A DNA stretch of 59,774 bases from Synergistaceae bacterium (GTDB lineage Bacteria; Synergistota; Synergistia; Synergistales; Aminobacteriaceae): positions 1 to 59,774 of the forward strand of contig JAFSWW010000101.1 of the NCBI GenBank assembly GCA_017444345.1, in the 5' to 3' direction. A program made the position numbers and the translations under genes. The notes beneath the pieces were generated by a model, which ran no database searches, was not told the DNA's origin, and worked only from the letters and a program-made list of their open reading frames with translations. How positions within the stretch are numbered: the stretch's first letter is position 1; every line of letters begins with the position of its first letter. Shown piece by piece: positions 52,217 through 59,774 of the stretch.

Positions 52217-52548
52217 TTCGCTTGATTATTGCGGGAGTCTTAATTATTGCGGGTCTGTCTGTGCTTGGCCTTGCTACAATCGGAATATTTAGATTTTCTA
52301 CTATGTTGAATCGTATTCACGTCGCCGCAAAATGTGATACTCTCGGAGCTTTGCTTGTGTTGTCGGGCTTGATGATTCTTTCGGGCGCAAATGTCTTCTC
52401 GCTGAAATTATTTCTCGTCATAATTTTTTTATGGCTGTGCAACCCCGCAGCAAGTCATTTAATAGCACGTGCTGAAGTCGAGACTAACCCGAATTTAGAT
52501 TTAATTTGCGATTATATTGACTTAACAGGAGGCGAGAAAGAGTCATGA
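52213..52548 (+). CDS. mnhG: Mrp/Mbh antiporter subunit MnhG
   Basis: A 111-residue, three-helix subunit with FRFSTMLNRIHVAAKCDTLG, typical of MnhG/MbhC. It overlaps mnhF and the MbhD-like gene by 4 bp each, so these three are translated as a unit. Confidence 0.92.
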   Translation: MIRLIIAGVLIIAGLSVLGLATIGIFRFSTMLNRIHVAAKCDTLGALLVLSGLMILSGANVFSLKLFLVIIFLWLCNPAASHLIARAEVETNPNLDLICDYIDLTGGEKES

Positions 52549-52805
52549 TTCTTGTCGAATGGCTGTTATTAATTTTCCTGATAGTCTGCGCTATTGCCGT
52601 GTCAGTCTCAAAAAATTTATTGAACTCTGTGATTATTTTCATGAGTTACAGCCTTGTCATGGCCGTTATATGGGTCTTGCTGAGATCTCCGGACTTGGCA
52701 ATTACTGAGGCCGCTGTAGGTGCAGGAGTTACAAGCGTGTTATTTTTCCTGGCTCTGCGCAAAATAGGCAAACTCGAACATAATAAAGACGATGAGAAAA
52801 ATTAA
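52545..52805 (+). CDS. MbhD-like (DUF4040) antiporter subunit
   Basis: An 86-residue protein with three transmembrane helices and the segment LRSPDLAITEAAVGAGVTSVLF, characteristic of MbhD and of the matching part of large MnhA subunits. Its presence as a separate gene shows the operon follows the Mbh/archaeal-type split arrangement rather than the Bacillus MnhA form. Confidence 0.85.
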   Translation: MILVEWLLLIFLIVCAIAVSVSKNLLNSVIIFMSYSLVMAVIWVLLRSPDLAITEAAVGAGVTSVLFFLALRKIGKLEHNKDDEKN

Positions 52806-52832
52806 TTTAACGCGAAAGGAGATATATATTAA

Positions 52833-53828
52833 TTGAATGAAGAAATAAAATTAATCTGGCTCAAATTTTTTAACTGGGTGTCAGGTAACGGGCCAAGACC
52901 GGAAAATGAAGTAATACCCCCCGAACCTCCGCCGGATCTGCCATTCACTCAGAAACCTAAAGACAAATATACACGCTTTCATGAGGCGACACTCAAGGAA
53001 CGCTATAATCAATGGCTCGAAATTCACGGACTGCATATTTTCTCGCTTGTATATTCGGGCTTGAGCGTATTAACTTGCATTGTTATTGTCTCGTTATTGC
53101 TGGCTACTGTTGCAGAACTGCCGCCGTTTGGAGATGAGAAGAATCCCGCAAATAATGAAGTCATACGCCGTTATGTCGAACACGGAGGCCATGAGACTGG
53201 AGCGCAAAATATAGTCGCCGGGTTAATTCTTGATTATAGAGCCTTTGACACTTTCGGGGAGTCCGCTGTGTTATTCACGGCCGCTGTGAGTGTCTTAATG
53301 ATTCTGGGAGTTTCGAGACGTAATAATATAGAAGAGTCCTCACCTAAATTAAACGAGTCGGGAATAAATTTTTTAGAACGTGCGCCGCCTGTAAATTTTC
53401 ACGAAATCAGGCAGGATGACTCAATTCTGCGTGCCGTTGCGTCGTTGTCTATACCTGCAATTTTATTAATGGGCTGTGTAGTAGTAATTAACGGACATTT
53501 AACGCCGGGCGGGGGATTCTCAGGCGGAGCAATTCTCAGTACTGCATTAATACTCTGTGCTAATGCTTTCGGATTTGAACGAGTCCATAAATTTTTTAAC
53601 GAGCGAACATTTATAATTTCGAGTTCGAGTGCTTTAATGATTTATGCGTTGTCAAAAGGTTATTCATTCTTTACCGGAGCGAATCACTTTCACTCAATCA
53701 TACCTAAAGGCACAATCGGGAATATCTTAAGCGGCGGGCTTATTTTACCGTTAAATATCTGCGTGGGACTCATTGTAGCAGGGACTCTATACGGATTTTA
53801 TGCGCTCTTCAGCAGGGGTGATATATAA
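52833..53828 (+). CDS. MbhE-MnhB fusion antiporter subunit
   Basis: A 331-residue protein. The first 70 residues are cytoplasmic and proline/charged-rich. Residues about 75-170 resemble MbhE (VEHGGHETGAQNIVAGLILD, YRAFDTFGESAVL). Residues about 205-330 are an MnhB domain (NGHLTPGGGFSGGAILS). TTG start at 52833 with AAAGGAG about 11 bp upstream. A gap of 27 bp separates it from the MbhD-like gene. The fusion keeps the order MbhE then MnhB seen as separate genes elsewhere. Confidence 0.82.
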   Translation: MNEEIKLIWLKFFNWVSGNGPRPENEVIPPEPPPDLPFTQKPKDKYTRFHEATLKERYNQWLEIHGLHIFSLVYSGLSVLTCIVIVSLLLATVAELPPFGDEKNPANNEVIRRYVEHGGHETGAQNIVAGLILDYRAFDTFGESAVLFTAAVSVLMILGVSRRNNIEESSPKLNESGINFLERAPPVNFHEIRQDDSILRAVASLSIPAILLMGCVVVINGHLTPGGGFSGGAILSTALILCANAFGFERVHKFFNERTFIISSSSALMIYALSKGYSFFTGANHFHSIIPKGTIGNILSGGLILPLNICVGLIVAGTLYGFYALFSRGDI

Positions 53829-54263
53829 ATGCTTGAAAAATTATTCTTGAATCACTATGAAGCAGCGGCAGTTATTTTATCAGGAATAGGCCTCACAAAT
53901 TTATTATTGCAGAGAAATCTAATCAAGAAAATTATCGGGCTTAACATAATGGATACTGCTGTATATTTATTTCTCGCTGCTAAAGGTTATGTAGAAGGTC
54001 GGGCGGCTCCGATATTACTAGAAAACGGCTCAGGGGGCTGGCTGAATTCCGCGAGTCTCTACGTGAATCCAGTTCCGGCGGGGCTTGTCTTGACGGGAAT
54101 CGTCGTGAGTGTCAGTGTTACGGCGTTTGCTTTGGCTTTGACTCTGAAACTTTACGAGTATTACGGGACATTGAATATTGACGAGGCACTAATGAAGATG
54201 ACGCAGGAACAGCAGGAATTAGAGTCAAAAATTGATGACGCAGAAGAGGAAGTGCTCGCATGA
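53829..54263 (+). CDS. mnhC: Mrp/Mbh antiporter subunit MnhC (NuoK-like)
   Basis: A 144-residue subunit with three membrane helices related to NuoK, including LIKKIIGLNIMDTAVYLFLAAKG and NPVPAGLVLTGIVVSVSVTAFALAL. A charged helical tail (MTQEQQELESKIDD) extends the C-terminus. It starts directly after the mnhB stop and overlaps mnhD by 4 bp. Confidence 0.92.
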   Translation: MLEKLFLNHYEAAAVILSGIGLTNLLLQRNLIKKIIGLNIMDTAVYLFLAAKGYVEGRAAPILLENGSGGWLNSASLYVNPVPAGLVLTGIVVSVSVTAFALALTLKLYEYYGTLNIDEALMKMTQEQQELESKIDDAEEEVLA

Positions 54264-55765
54264 TAAATTTATTTGCTTATAATATCCCCTTTGCGAGTAT
54301 ATTTTTATTGATGATTTCAGCGATAATTACGCCTTTATTGCCTAAAAAAAATCGCATTCCCGAAAAATTATCTTGCTGTGTAATCGGGCTTGTAATGCTT
54401 TTATCGGGATATTTGCTTTATTCTCTAACAAGTTCAGGCGAAATCTTGAGCTTCAATTTTCCGATGGGACACTTTCCTGCACCCTGGGGCAATGAGTTAC
54501 GCGCGGGACCTCTTGAGGCTGTATTATCTCTAGTATTCTGCGCGTCCATGTTATTATCTTTGCTGGGTAATTTCTCGTCAACTGCTGAAGATATTGCACC
54601 GTCAAGAAGACAAATTTTTTGCGTGCTCGTGAATTTATTGACAGCGTCATTATTAGCACTTACTTATACTAATGATTTATTCACGGCTTATGTCTTTATC
54701 GAGATAAACACGATTGCTGCATGTGCCATTGTTGCCGTTAAAGAAGGTCCGGAGACTACACGGGCGGCCCTGCGTTATCTAGTAATGAGTCTTGTCGGGT
54801 CGGGGCTTGTTATGATTGCGATTTGCTTATTATATGACTTGACGGGACATTTATTAATGCAGAATATGCACGCGGCGATTCAAGTTTTGATTACTACAAA
54901 TAGTTATTTAATGCCTTTGACTGTGTCGCTTGCATTAATTACAACCGGACTCGCAATAAAAAGCGCGTTATATCCTTTTGCGGCGTGGCTTCCTGATGCT
55001 CATGGAAGTTCAACAAATGCGTCAAGTGCTATATTATCAGGTTTAGTTCTCAAGGGACATATTTTCACGATTATAAAAATTTTTTATCGGGTATTCGGGC
55101 TTGACGTGATTCATTTATTGAGAATGGATCATGTTATATTTATACTGGGCTTGCTTGCTATGATTATGGGATCTGTACACGCTCTGAGACAAAACAATGT
55201 AAAACGCATGATCGCATGGTCGAGTGTCGCTCAAGTGGGATATATTTTTTTAGGAGTCGGACTAAATACTAATGCAGGAATCGCGGCGGCCTGTCTTCAT
55301 ATTATAGTACACGCATGTATTAAGCCCATGTTATTCACTGCGGCGGGAGGACTCAGCAATGCAGCAGGACACAAAAAAGGTCTTCACGCTCTAATGGGAA
55401 CATTTTATGTGAATCAATGGGCAGGGCTTGGCCTCGCGGTCGGTGCTTTCTCAATGATGGGAATTCCGGGATTTGCTGGTTTCGCGTCAAAATTGAGTCT
55501 CACTCTTGCGTCATTTGATAGTCCCGTTATAATTTGGTCGCTGGCAGCACTCGCAGCAAGTTCGGTGTTAAATGCGTTATATTATGTTCCCGCAGTAATA
55601 GTTATATTGACTCATCATGAAGACGCTCATAAAAATTTTACTGCACATGCTCCGACAAGATTATATAAAATCTCAATGGGAATATTTATCGCTATAAATT
55701 TTTATCTGGGATTATTCTGCGTGCCTTTATTAAGACTAATCACGAGGGGAGTTAATGTACTATGA
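54260..55765 (+). CDS. mnhD: Mrp/Mbh antiporter subunit MnhD (NuoM/N-like), first copy
   Basis: A 501-residue, about 14-helix proton-pumping subunit. AALRYLVMSLVGSGLVMIA, KSALYPFAAWLPDAHGSSTN and RMIAWSSVAQVGYIFLGVGL are the conserved antiporter blocks with the functional lysines. It is followed by a second D-type subunit in 4-bp overlap. Confidence 0.92.
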   Translation: MINLFAYNIPFASIFLLMISAIITPLLPKKNRIPEKLSCCVIGLVMLLSGYLLYSLTSSGEILSFNFPMGHFPAPWGNELRAGPLEAVLSLVFCASMLLSLLGNFSSTAEDIAPSRRQIFCVLVNLLTASLLALTYTNDLFTAYVFIEINTIAACAIVAVKEGPETTRAALRYLVMSLVGSGLVMIAICLLYDLTGHLLMQNMHAAIQVLITTNSYLMPLTVSLALITTGLAIKSALYPFAAWLPDAHGSSTNASSAILSGLVLKGHIFTIIKIFYRVFGLDVIHLLRMDHVIFILGLLAMIMGSVHALRQNNVKRMIAWSSVAQVGYIFLGVGLNTNAGIAAACLHIIVHACIKPMLFTAAGGLSNAAGHKKGLHALMGTFYVNQWAGLGLAVGAFSMMGIPGFAGFASKLSLTLASFDSPVIIWSLAALAASSVLNALYYVPAVIVILTHHEDAHKNFTAHAPTRLYKISMGIFIAINFYLGLFCVPLLRLITRGVNVL

Positions 55766-57252
55766 CAAGCAATAATTTTTTGACTCTAGTTCCCGTTATA
55801 TTTCCGATTTTGACGGGATTCGCGCTCTTCTCTCGGCCTATATTTGAAGACAGGCACGTTTATGTAGGAGTTATGACGTTCATAAATTCTGCGATAACTT
55901 TTGCGGCGGCATTCATGACCCATGAAGATATTATAATTTTATGGCGCATAACTGATACACTTTCTATAGCGTTCAGATTTGATTATCCTGCGAGGGCGTT
56001 TGCTTGTCTGGTCGCGTTTATATGGCCGCTTGTTACTCTTTATGCATTTGAATATTTGCGCCGTCGTCCTCCTGTAGATAGATTTTACGCGTTTTTCCTG
56101 TCAACTTTCGGGATATTAATCGGAGTTGCCTGTGCTGCGAATTTATTGACGTTATATTTATTTTATGAGCTGATGACATTTATGACTCTGCCCCTAGTAA
56201 TGCACTCTCAACAACGCGAGGCGATTCGTGCTACTGTCTCATATTTATTATATTCACTTGCGGGGGCGGCGTTGGCACTGGGAGGATTCTTTTTCTTTCA
56301 GGTCTATGGAGTCTCAATGGAATTTACGCCGGGCGGAGTCTTAGACATTGCGCGAATTACATCAGAAAAAAACGAGTCTATGATTTTGACAGTAACATTT
56401 TTGACTCTGGTAGGATTCGGGGCAAAAGCGGGACTCGTTCCACTTCATGCGTGGCTGCCTACTGCTCACCCTGTTGCACCTACTCCGGCGAGTGCTGTAT
56501 TATCAGGCTTAATAACTAAGGCGGGAGTTATCGCTATGTTCCGAGTAATTTATTATGTAGTCGGGGATAAATTTTTGCGCGGAACATGGGTACAGAACGC
56601 AATATTAATAATGGCACTGATTACTATTTTCACCGGCTCAATGATGGCATTCACAGAAAAGCACCTGAAAAAAAGAATTGCTTGGTCAACAGTGAGTCAA
56701 GTCTCTTATGTAGTCTTTGCTATGATGTTATTGACTCCGGACGGGATTCGCGGGGCAGTATTGCAGATTGCGGCTCATGCTATGTCTAAAAGCTGCTTAT
56801 TCTTGAGTGCGGGCGTAGTAATTTATTTCACTTTACAGGGTGCAAATTATCATTATGCCGACCAGTTAAGGGGTGTGGGTAAGGAATTACCGATTACAAT
56901 GACATGTTTTGCGCTCGCTTCAATTTCGTTAATAGGACTCCCGGTTACCGGCGGATTTGCTGCTAAATTCTATATGGCCTCAGGAGCGTTAAATTTAGGA
57001 GTTATAGGCCTGTCAGGAGTCGCCGTCTTGATGATAAGTGCTTTATTGACAGCTGGATATTTGCTGCCGATTGTAACAGACTCATTTTTCCCGGGCGATG
57101 ATTATGATTATTCTAATGTAGTGCCGCTTAAATTGCCGGTAAATATGAAGCTGCCATTATTATTATTAAGTGCCGGAGCGATTTTGACGGGATTATTTGC
57201 GGGATCATTAATAAATTTCGTGAACGATAAGATAATTGCTATATTGCTATAA
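55762..57252 (+). CDS. Mrp/Mbh antiporter subunit MnhD-type, second copy
   Basis: A 496-residue NuoM/N-like subunit with YLFYELMTFMTLPLVMHSQQ, GAKAGLVPLHAWLPTAHPVA and RIAWSTVSQVSYVVFAMMLL. It is distinct from the first copy. Two D-type subunits with no long MnhA are as in Mbh-like clusters. It is the last gene of the operon; a hairpin terminator follows. No hydrogenase or oxidoreductase subunits lie downstream, so the complex probably acts as a plain cation/proton antiporter. Confidence 0.9.
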   Translation: MTSNNFLTLVPVIFPILTGFALFSRPIFEDRHVYVGVMTFINSAITFAAAFMTHEDIIILWRITDTLSIAFRFDYPARAFACLVAFIWPLVTLYAFEYLRRRPPVDRFYAFFLSTFGILIGVACAANLLTLYLFYELMTFMTLPLVMHSQQREAIRATVSYLLYSLAGAALALGGFFFFQVYGVSMEFTPGGVLDIARITSEKNESMILTVTFLTLVGFGAKAGLVPLHAWLPTAHPVAPTPASAVLSGLITKAGVIAMFRVIYYVVGDKFLRGTWVQNAILIMALITIFTGSMMAFTEKHLKKRIAWSTVSQVSYVVFAMMLLTPDGIRGAVLQIAAHAMSKSCLFLSAGVVIYFTLQGANYHYADQLRGVGKELPITMTCFALASISLIGLPVTGGFAAKFYMASGALNLGVIGLSGVAVLMISALLTAGYLLPIVTDSFFPGDDYDYSNVVPLKLPVNMKLPLLLLSAGAILTGLFAGSLINFVNDKIIAILL

Positions 57253-57259
57253 AAATTTC

Positions 57260-57290
57260 TCCCCTCTGACTCATACAAAGCCGGAGGGGA
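57260..57290. terminator. Bidirectional terminator after the antiporter operon
   Basis: TCCCCTCTG (57260-57268) pairs with CGGAGGGGA (57282-57290), 9 bp with one wobble. It is flanked by AAAAATTT on the left and TTTATT on the right, and serves both converging transcripts. Confidence 0.8.
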
Positions 57291-57302
57291 TTTATTACAT
57301 AT

Positions 57303-59774
57303 TTATTCGCGCTCGACTACTATAACAGGACAATAAATTACTTCTTTAGTGAGCCACGCAGAAATTTTTATTACATGACTCTCCGGGACTGTTATAATTT
57401 CTTGGCCGGTCTCGTCAAAAAATTCCGCAATTAAATCATCTTCTGAAGGCTCGTGATTCTGCGGACATGCAAGCCAGATTAATTTTGCGCCCGTGTTTAT
57501 TTTCTCGTCAAGCTCAATATCTAAATCTAAATCATATAGGCCGCTTTCTGTTACGTGAATTTCAGGCAATACAGCAGCAATTATATATTTATCCTGCGAG
57601 TCAAATTTTATAGAATTAATATCGCGTTCAGGGCCTATAAAAATTTTCTGCTCGTGATTTATTGACTCCGAGTTTATTTCTTGTTCGGGTTCTTTCACGT
57701 CATCACTATTAGATTTGCTTGTTGTGCTTGTGCCTCTAATTATGAGCCTCAAATTTTTTGACGCTTGGCCGCCTGAATTCTCTGCAATTATAGTTATATA
57801 CTCGTCAAATGCTTCTGTAGGAGTGCCGCTTAATGTTCCGGTTTCTTCGTCAAATTCGAGTCCCGCGGGCAAATTTCCGGAATATTCCCATGTTATAGGA
57901 GCTGTTCCCGTTGCTCTGATAATTGACACATATGCTTTTCCTACAGTTCCATTAACAAATATTGACTTAATTGTTGGAGCTATTCCCTTAATTGTAAGAT
58001 TATAAATTTGTGAGAATGTCCCAGTTTTATTTGTTGCTGTAACAGTGAATATAAATGTGCCTATTTCTTTAGGAGTTCCGCTAATTGTCCCCGTGTTTGA
58101 TTTTAGAGTGATTCCAGCAGGCAGAGTCCCGTCTGTAAGAGTAAAAGTAACCGGCTTAGTTCCTGAAAAAATAATCTTATGAGAATATTTTGTGTTAATT
58201 GTGCCGTCTGGTAATGATTCATCGTCAGCTATTCCGGGAGGTGCAGAGATAACAAGCTTTAATTTTTTCGACACTTTTTTTGAATCATTTTCTGCGTAAA
58301 TTGTAACCGTGAAATTTCCTGATTCGGTCGGGATTCCTGAAATTTGATTATCATTTATTGATAGTTCCATAGGCAGCCCTGACGCAGTTATATTTATTGT
58401 CGGACTCCCAGTTACAGAAATATCCGCGCTGTATTCAGTGTTAATCATGCCTTCAGGAAGTGATGAAGTCTTTATGGCCGGAGCAATTTTCTTTATAGTG
58501 AGCTTGAAAGTTTTTGACGCTTTGCCCGCCGTGTTTTCCGCAGTAAATTTAATTTGTAAATTATTGCATTGTTCCTGCGGTATGCCTTTAATAGTGCGTG
58601 AAGTCTCATCAAAATATAATCCTTCAGGTAAATTATCGGAAATAGTGAAAGTTATCGGCTCTGTACCAGTTAATTTTATAGGGGACTCGTATTCTTCTAA
58701 GTAAGTGCCGTTGGATAATTTGCTAGTAGTTATCTTGGGTGGAATTGCAGCTATATTGAGAATAAAATTTTTCTTGTCCTCTCCTGCCGGGTTGCTAAGT
58801 GTAATTGTTAATGAATATGTGCCGAATTCTTTAGGAATACCGTAAAATTTACCAGTTTCAATATCAAATGATAGTCCTTCGGGCAAATTCCCTTCAAGAG
58901 TCCATGTTAAAGGTTTTGTGCCTGTACAAGCTAATTTTTTGTTATATGCCTTGTCAATTTTTCCATTTGCTAGAGTCTTTGTAGTAATTACCGGCAGCAC
59001 ATAATTTGAAATCGTGAAAGATTTTGAATCAGTCCCGTATGTATTAGACGCTTGAATTATAAATGAAGATTTACCGGCAGATTTTATAGTGCCTGATATA
59101 AGCCCCGATGTAGAAAGTTTCAAGTTTTGGGGAAGTTTTCCGCCTATTATCTTCCATGTTATGGGAGCTGATCCCGTTGCATTAAGCTGGAATGAATAAT
59201 TTTGCTTAACTGACCCCGGCAAAATTTCTGTAGTAGTAATTACAGGTGCGCCTTCTGTTGTACTTTCTGAAATAGTGATAGTGAATTCTTTAGAGTCATT
59301 GCCGTATGAGTTCGCAGCTTTTACAGTAAATGTGAAAGTCCCCGCAGTCGTCGGAGTTCCTGAAATTTTGCCGCTGGAATTAAGACTCAAGCCGTCCGGT
59401 AAAGTCCCGGAGTCCAGCGTCCACGTTATAGGAGTCGATCCTGCCGCAATCACTGTAAAATTATAGCTTTTATTCTCTGTCCCGTTCGGGAGTGAATTTG
59501 TAGTAATTTCAGGTACAGCAAATATAGAAATTGTGAATTGTTTTGACGCGCTGCCATAATTATTTGAAGCCTGAACTGTAAATGTAAATATTCCCGCTGC
59601 CGTTGGAGTTCCTGTTATAGTCCCGGCTGAATTAAGAGTCAAGCCAGTGGGTAATTTGCCGCTTGTTATTCGCCACGTTATAGGAGTCGCCCCTGTTGCA
59701 GTGAGTGAAGCACTATAGCTCGTATTTAATTCTGCGTCTGCAAGTGATACTGTAGTGATTACAGGAATCTCGCC
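57303..59774 (-). CDS. Ig-like (He_PIG-type) repeat surface protein, 5' truncated by window edge
   Basis: The frame is open to the window end, so the N-terminus is missing. It holds at least eight repeats of about 83-90 residues, each with a PITW..LPxGL core, a TGxISGTP turn and a TVxAxNxxG strand, typical of putative Ig domains of bacterial adhesins. The repeats diverge from the N- to the C-terminal side. A Ser/Glu-rich linker (TSTTSKSNSDD) leads to a distinct C-terminal domain of about 100 residues (IAAVLPEIHVTESGLYDLDL, WLACPQNHEPSED). Likely secreted or surface-exposed and used in adhesion. Confidence 0.85.
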   Translation of the reverse strand, partial: GEIPVITTVSLADAELNTSYSASLTATGATPITWRITSGKLPTGLTLNSAGTITGTPTAAGIFTFTVQASNNYGSASKQFTISIFAVPEITTNSLPNGTENKSYNFTVIAAGSTPITWTLDSGTLPDGLSLNSSGKISGTPTTAGTFTFTVKAANSYGNDSKEFTITISESTTEGAPVITTTEILPGSVKQNYSFQLNATGSAPITWKIIGGKLPQNLKLSTSGLISGTIKSAGKSSFIIQASNTYGTDSKSFTISNYVLPVITTKTLANGKIDKAYNKKLACTGTKPLTWTLEGNLPEGLSFDIETGKFYGIPKEFGTYSLTITLSNPAGEDKKNFILNIAAIPPKITTSKLSNGTYLEEYESPIKLTGTEPITFTISDNLPEGLYFDETSRTIKGIPQEQCNNLQIKFTAENTAGKASKTFKLTIKKIAPAIKTSSLPEGMINTEYSADISVTGSPTINITASGLPMELSINDNQISGIPTESGNFTVTIYAENDSKKVSKKLKLVISAPPGIADDESLPDGTINTKYSHKIIFSGTKPVTFTLTDGTLPAGITLKSNTGTISGTPKEIGTFIFTVTATNKTGTFSQIYNLTIKGIAPTIKSIFVNGTVGKAYVSIIRATGTAPITWEYSGNLPAGLEFDEETGTLSGTPTEAFDEYITIIAENSGGQASKNLRLIIRGTSTTSKSNSDDVKEPEQEINSESINHEQKIFIGPERDINSIKFDSQDKYIIAAVLPEIHVTESGLYDLDLDIELDEKINTGAKLIWLACPQNHEPSEDDLIAEFFDETGQEIITVPESHVIKISAWLTKEVIYCPVIVVERE

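Overview
The window looks like an AT-rich chromosomal segment of an anaerobic member of the Synergistota. This is inferred from a large porin with one N-terminal SLH domain, a coiled coil and a beta-barrel, a TRAP transporter, an S55 (SpoIVB-type) peptidase, many Fe-S proteins and an Mrp/Mbh-type antiporter. No rRNA, tRNA, CRISPR array, transposase or phage gene was recognised. Both ends cut through a gene.

Layout. 1-4.9 kb: a YidC-like/sulfatase membrane protein converging on dnaN-recF. 5.1-9.1 kb: TRAP transporter dctPQM, with an attenuator after dctP, and a 2-keto-3-deoxygluconate kinase. 9.2-23.9 kb: a minus-strand molybdenum block holding cofactor synthesis (mogA-MOSC, moaC, moaA, moeA, a MoeA-like gene, mobA, mobB), molybdate uptake (modABC), Tat export (tatA, tatC), two Fe-S proteins, a TorD-type chaperone and a Tat-exported molybdopterin oxidoreductase interrupted by one in-frame TAG. 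24.3-25.6 kb: aspartate kinase. 25.9-33.3 kb: a secreted transglutaminase-like protein, then an rSAM/selenodomain (arsenosugar-type) locus with two VTT membrane proteins, a YdjY protein, a CCG Fe-S protein, an AhpD-like protein, ArsS and two glycosyltransferases. 33.3-37.1 kb: a LysR regulator divergent from a frameshifted aldo/keto reductase and an exported esterase-aldo/keto reductase fusion. 37.2-41.0 kb: PBP1C and a Na/Pi symporter. 41.2-46.8 kb: prfB (programmed frameshift), S55 peptidase, tmk-yaaR-holB-ricT. 46.9-50.3 kb: two toxin-antitoxin pairs, both with a broken toxin and intact antitoxin, on either side of the SLH porin. 50.4-57.3 kb: an ACT-domain protein and an eight-gene Mrp/Mbh antiporter operon. 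57.3 kb to the end: a secreted Ig-like repeat protein.

The most unusual signal is a repeated architecture at operon junctions. At tatC/mobA (5 copies), the gap before the CCG gene (4 copies), mnhE/mnhF (5 copies) and modB/modC (2 copies), the short stretch where one gene stops and the next starts has been imperfectly tandem-duplicated. Genes that would otherwise overlap are now separated by up to about 440 bp. Each unit carries its own start codon, and units are bridged by short ORFs. In the best cases such an ORF begins like the downstream gene and ends like the upstream gene, with stop and start overlapping, so translational coupling could be passed along the chain. I know of no described element with this organisation.

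The molybdenum block may be decaying or recoded: the catalytic subunit has an in-frame TAG, mobB lacks a standard start codon, and several of its junctions carry duplications. All positions and motifs were read by eye. Family names rest on recognised motifs, not on searches.
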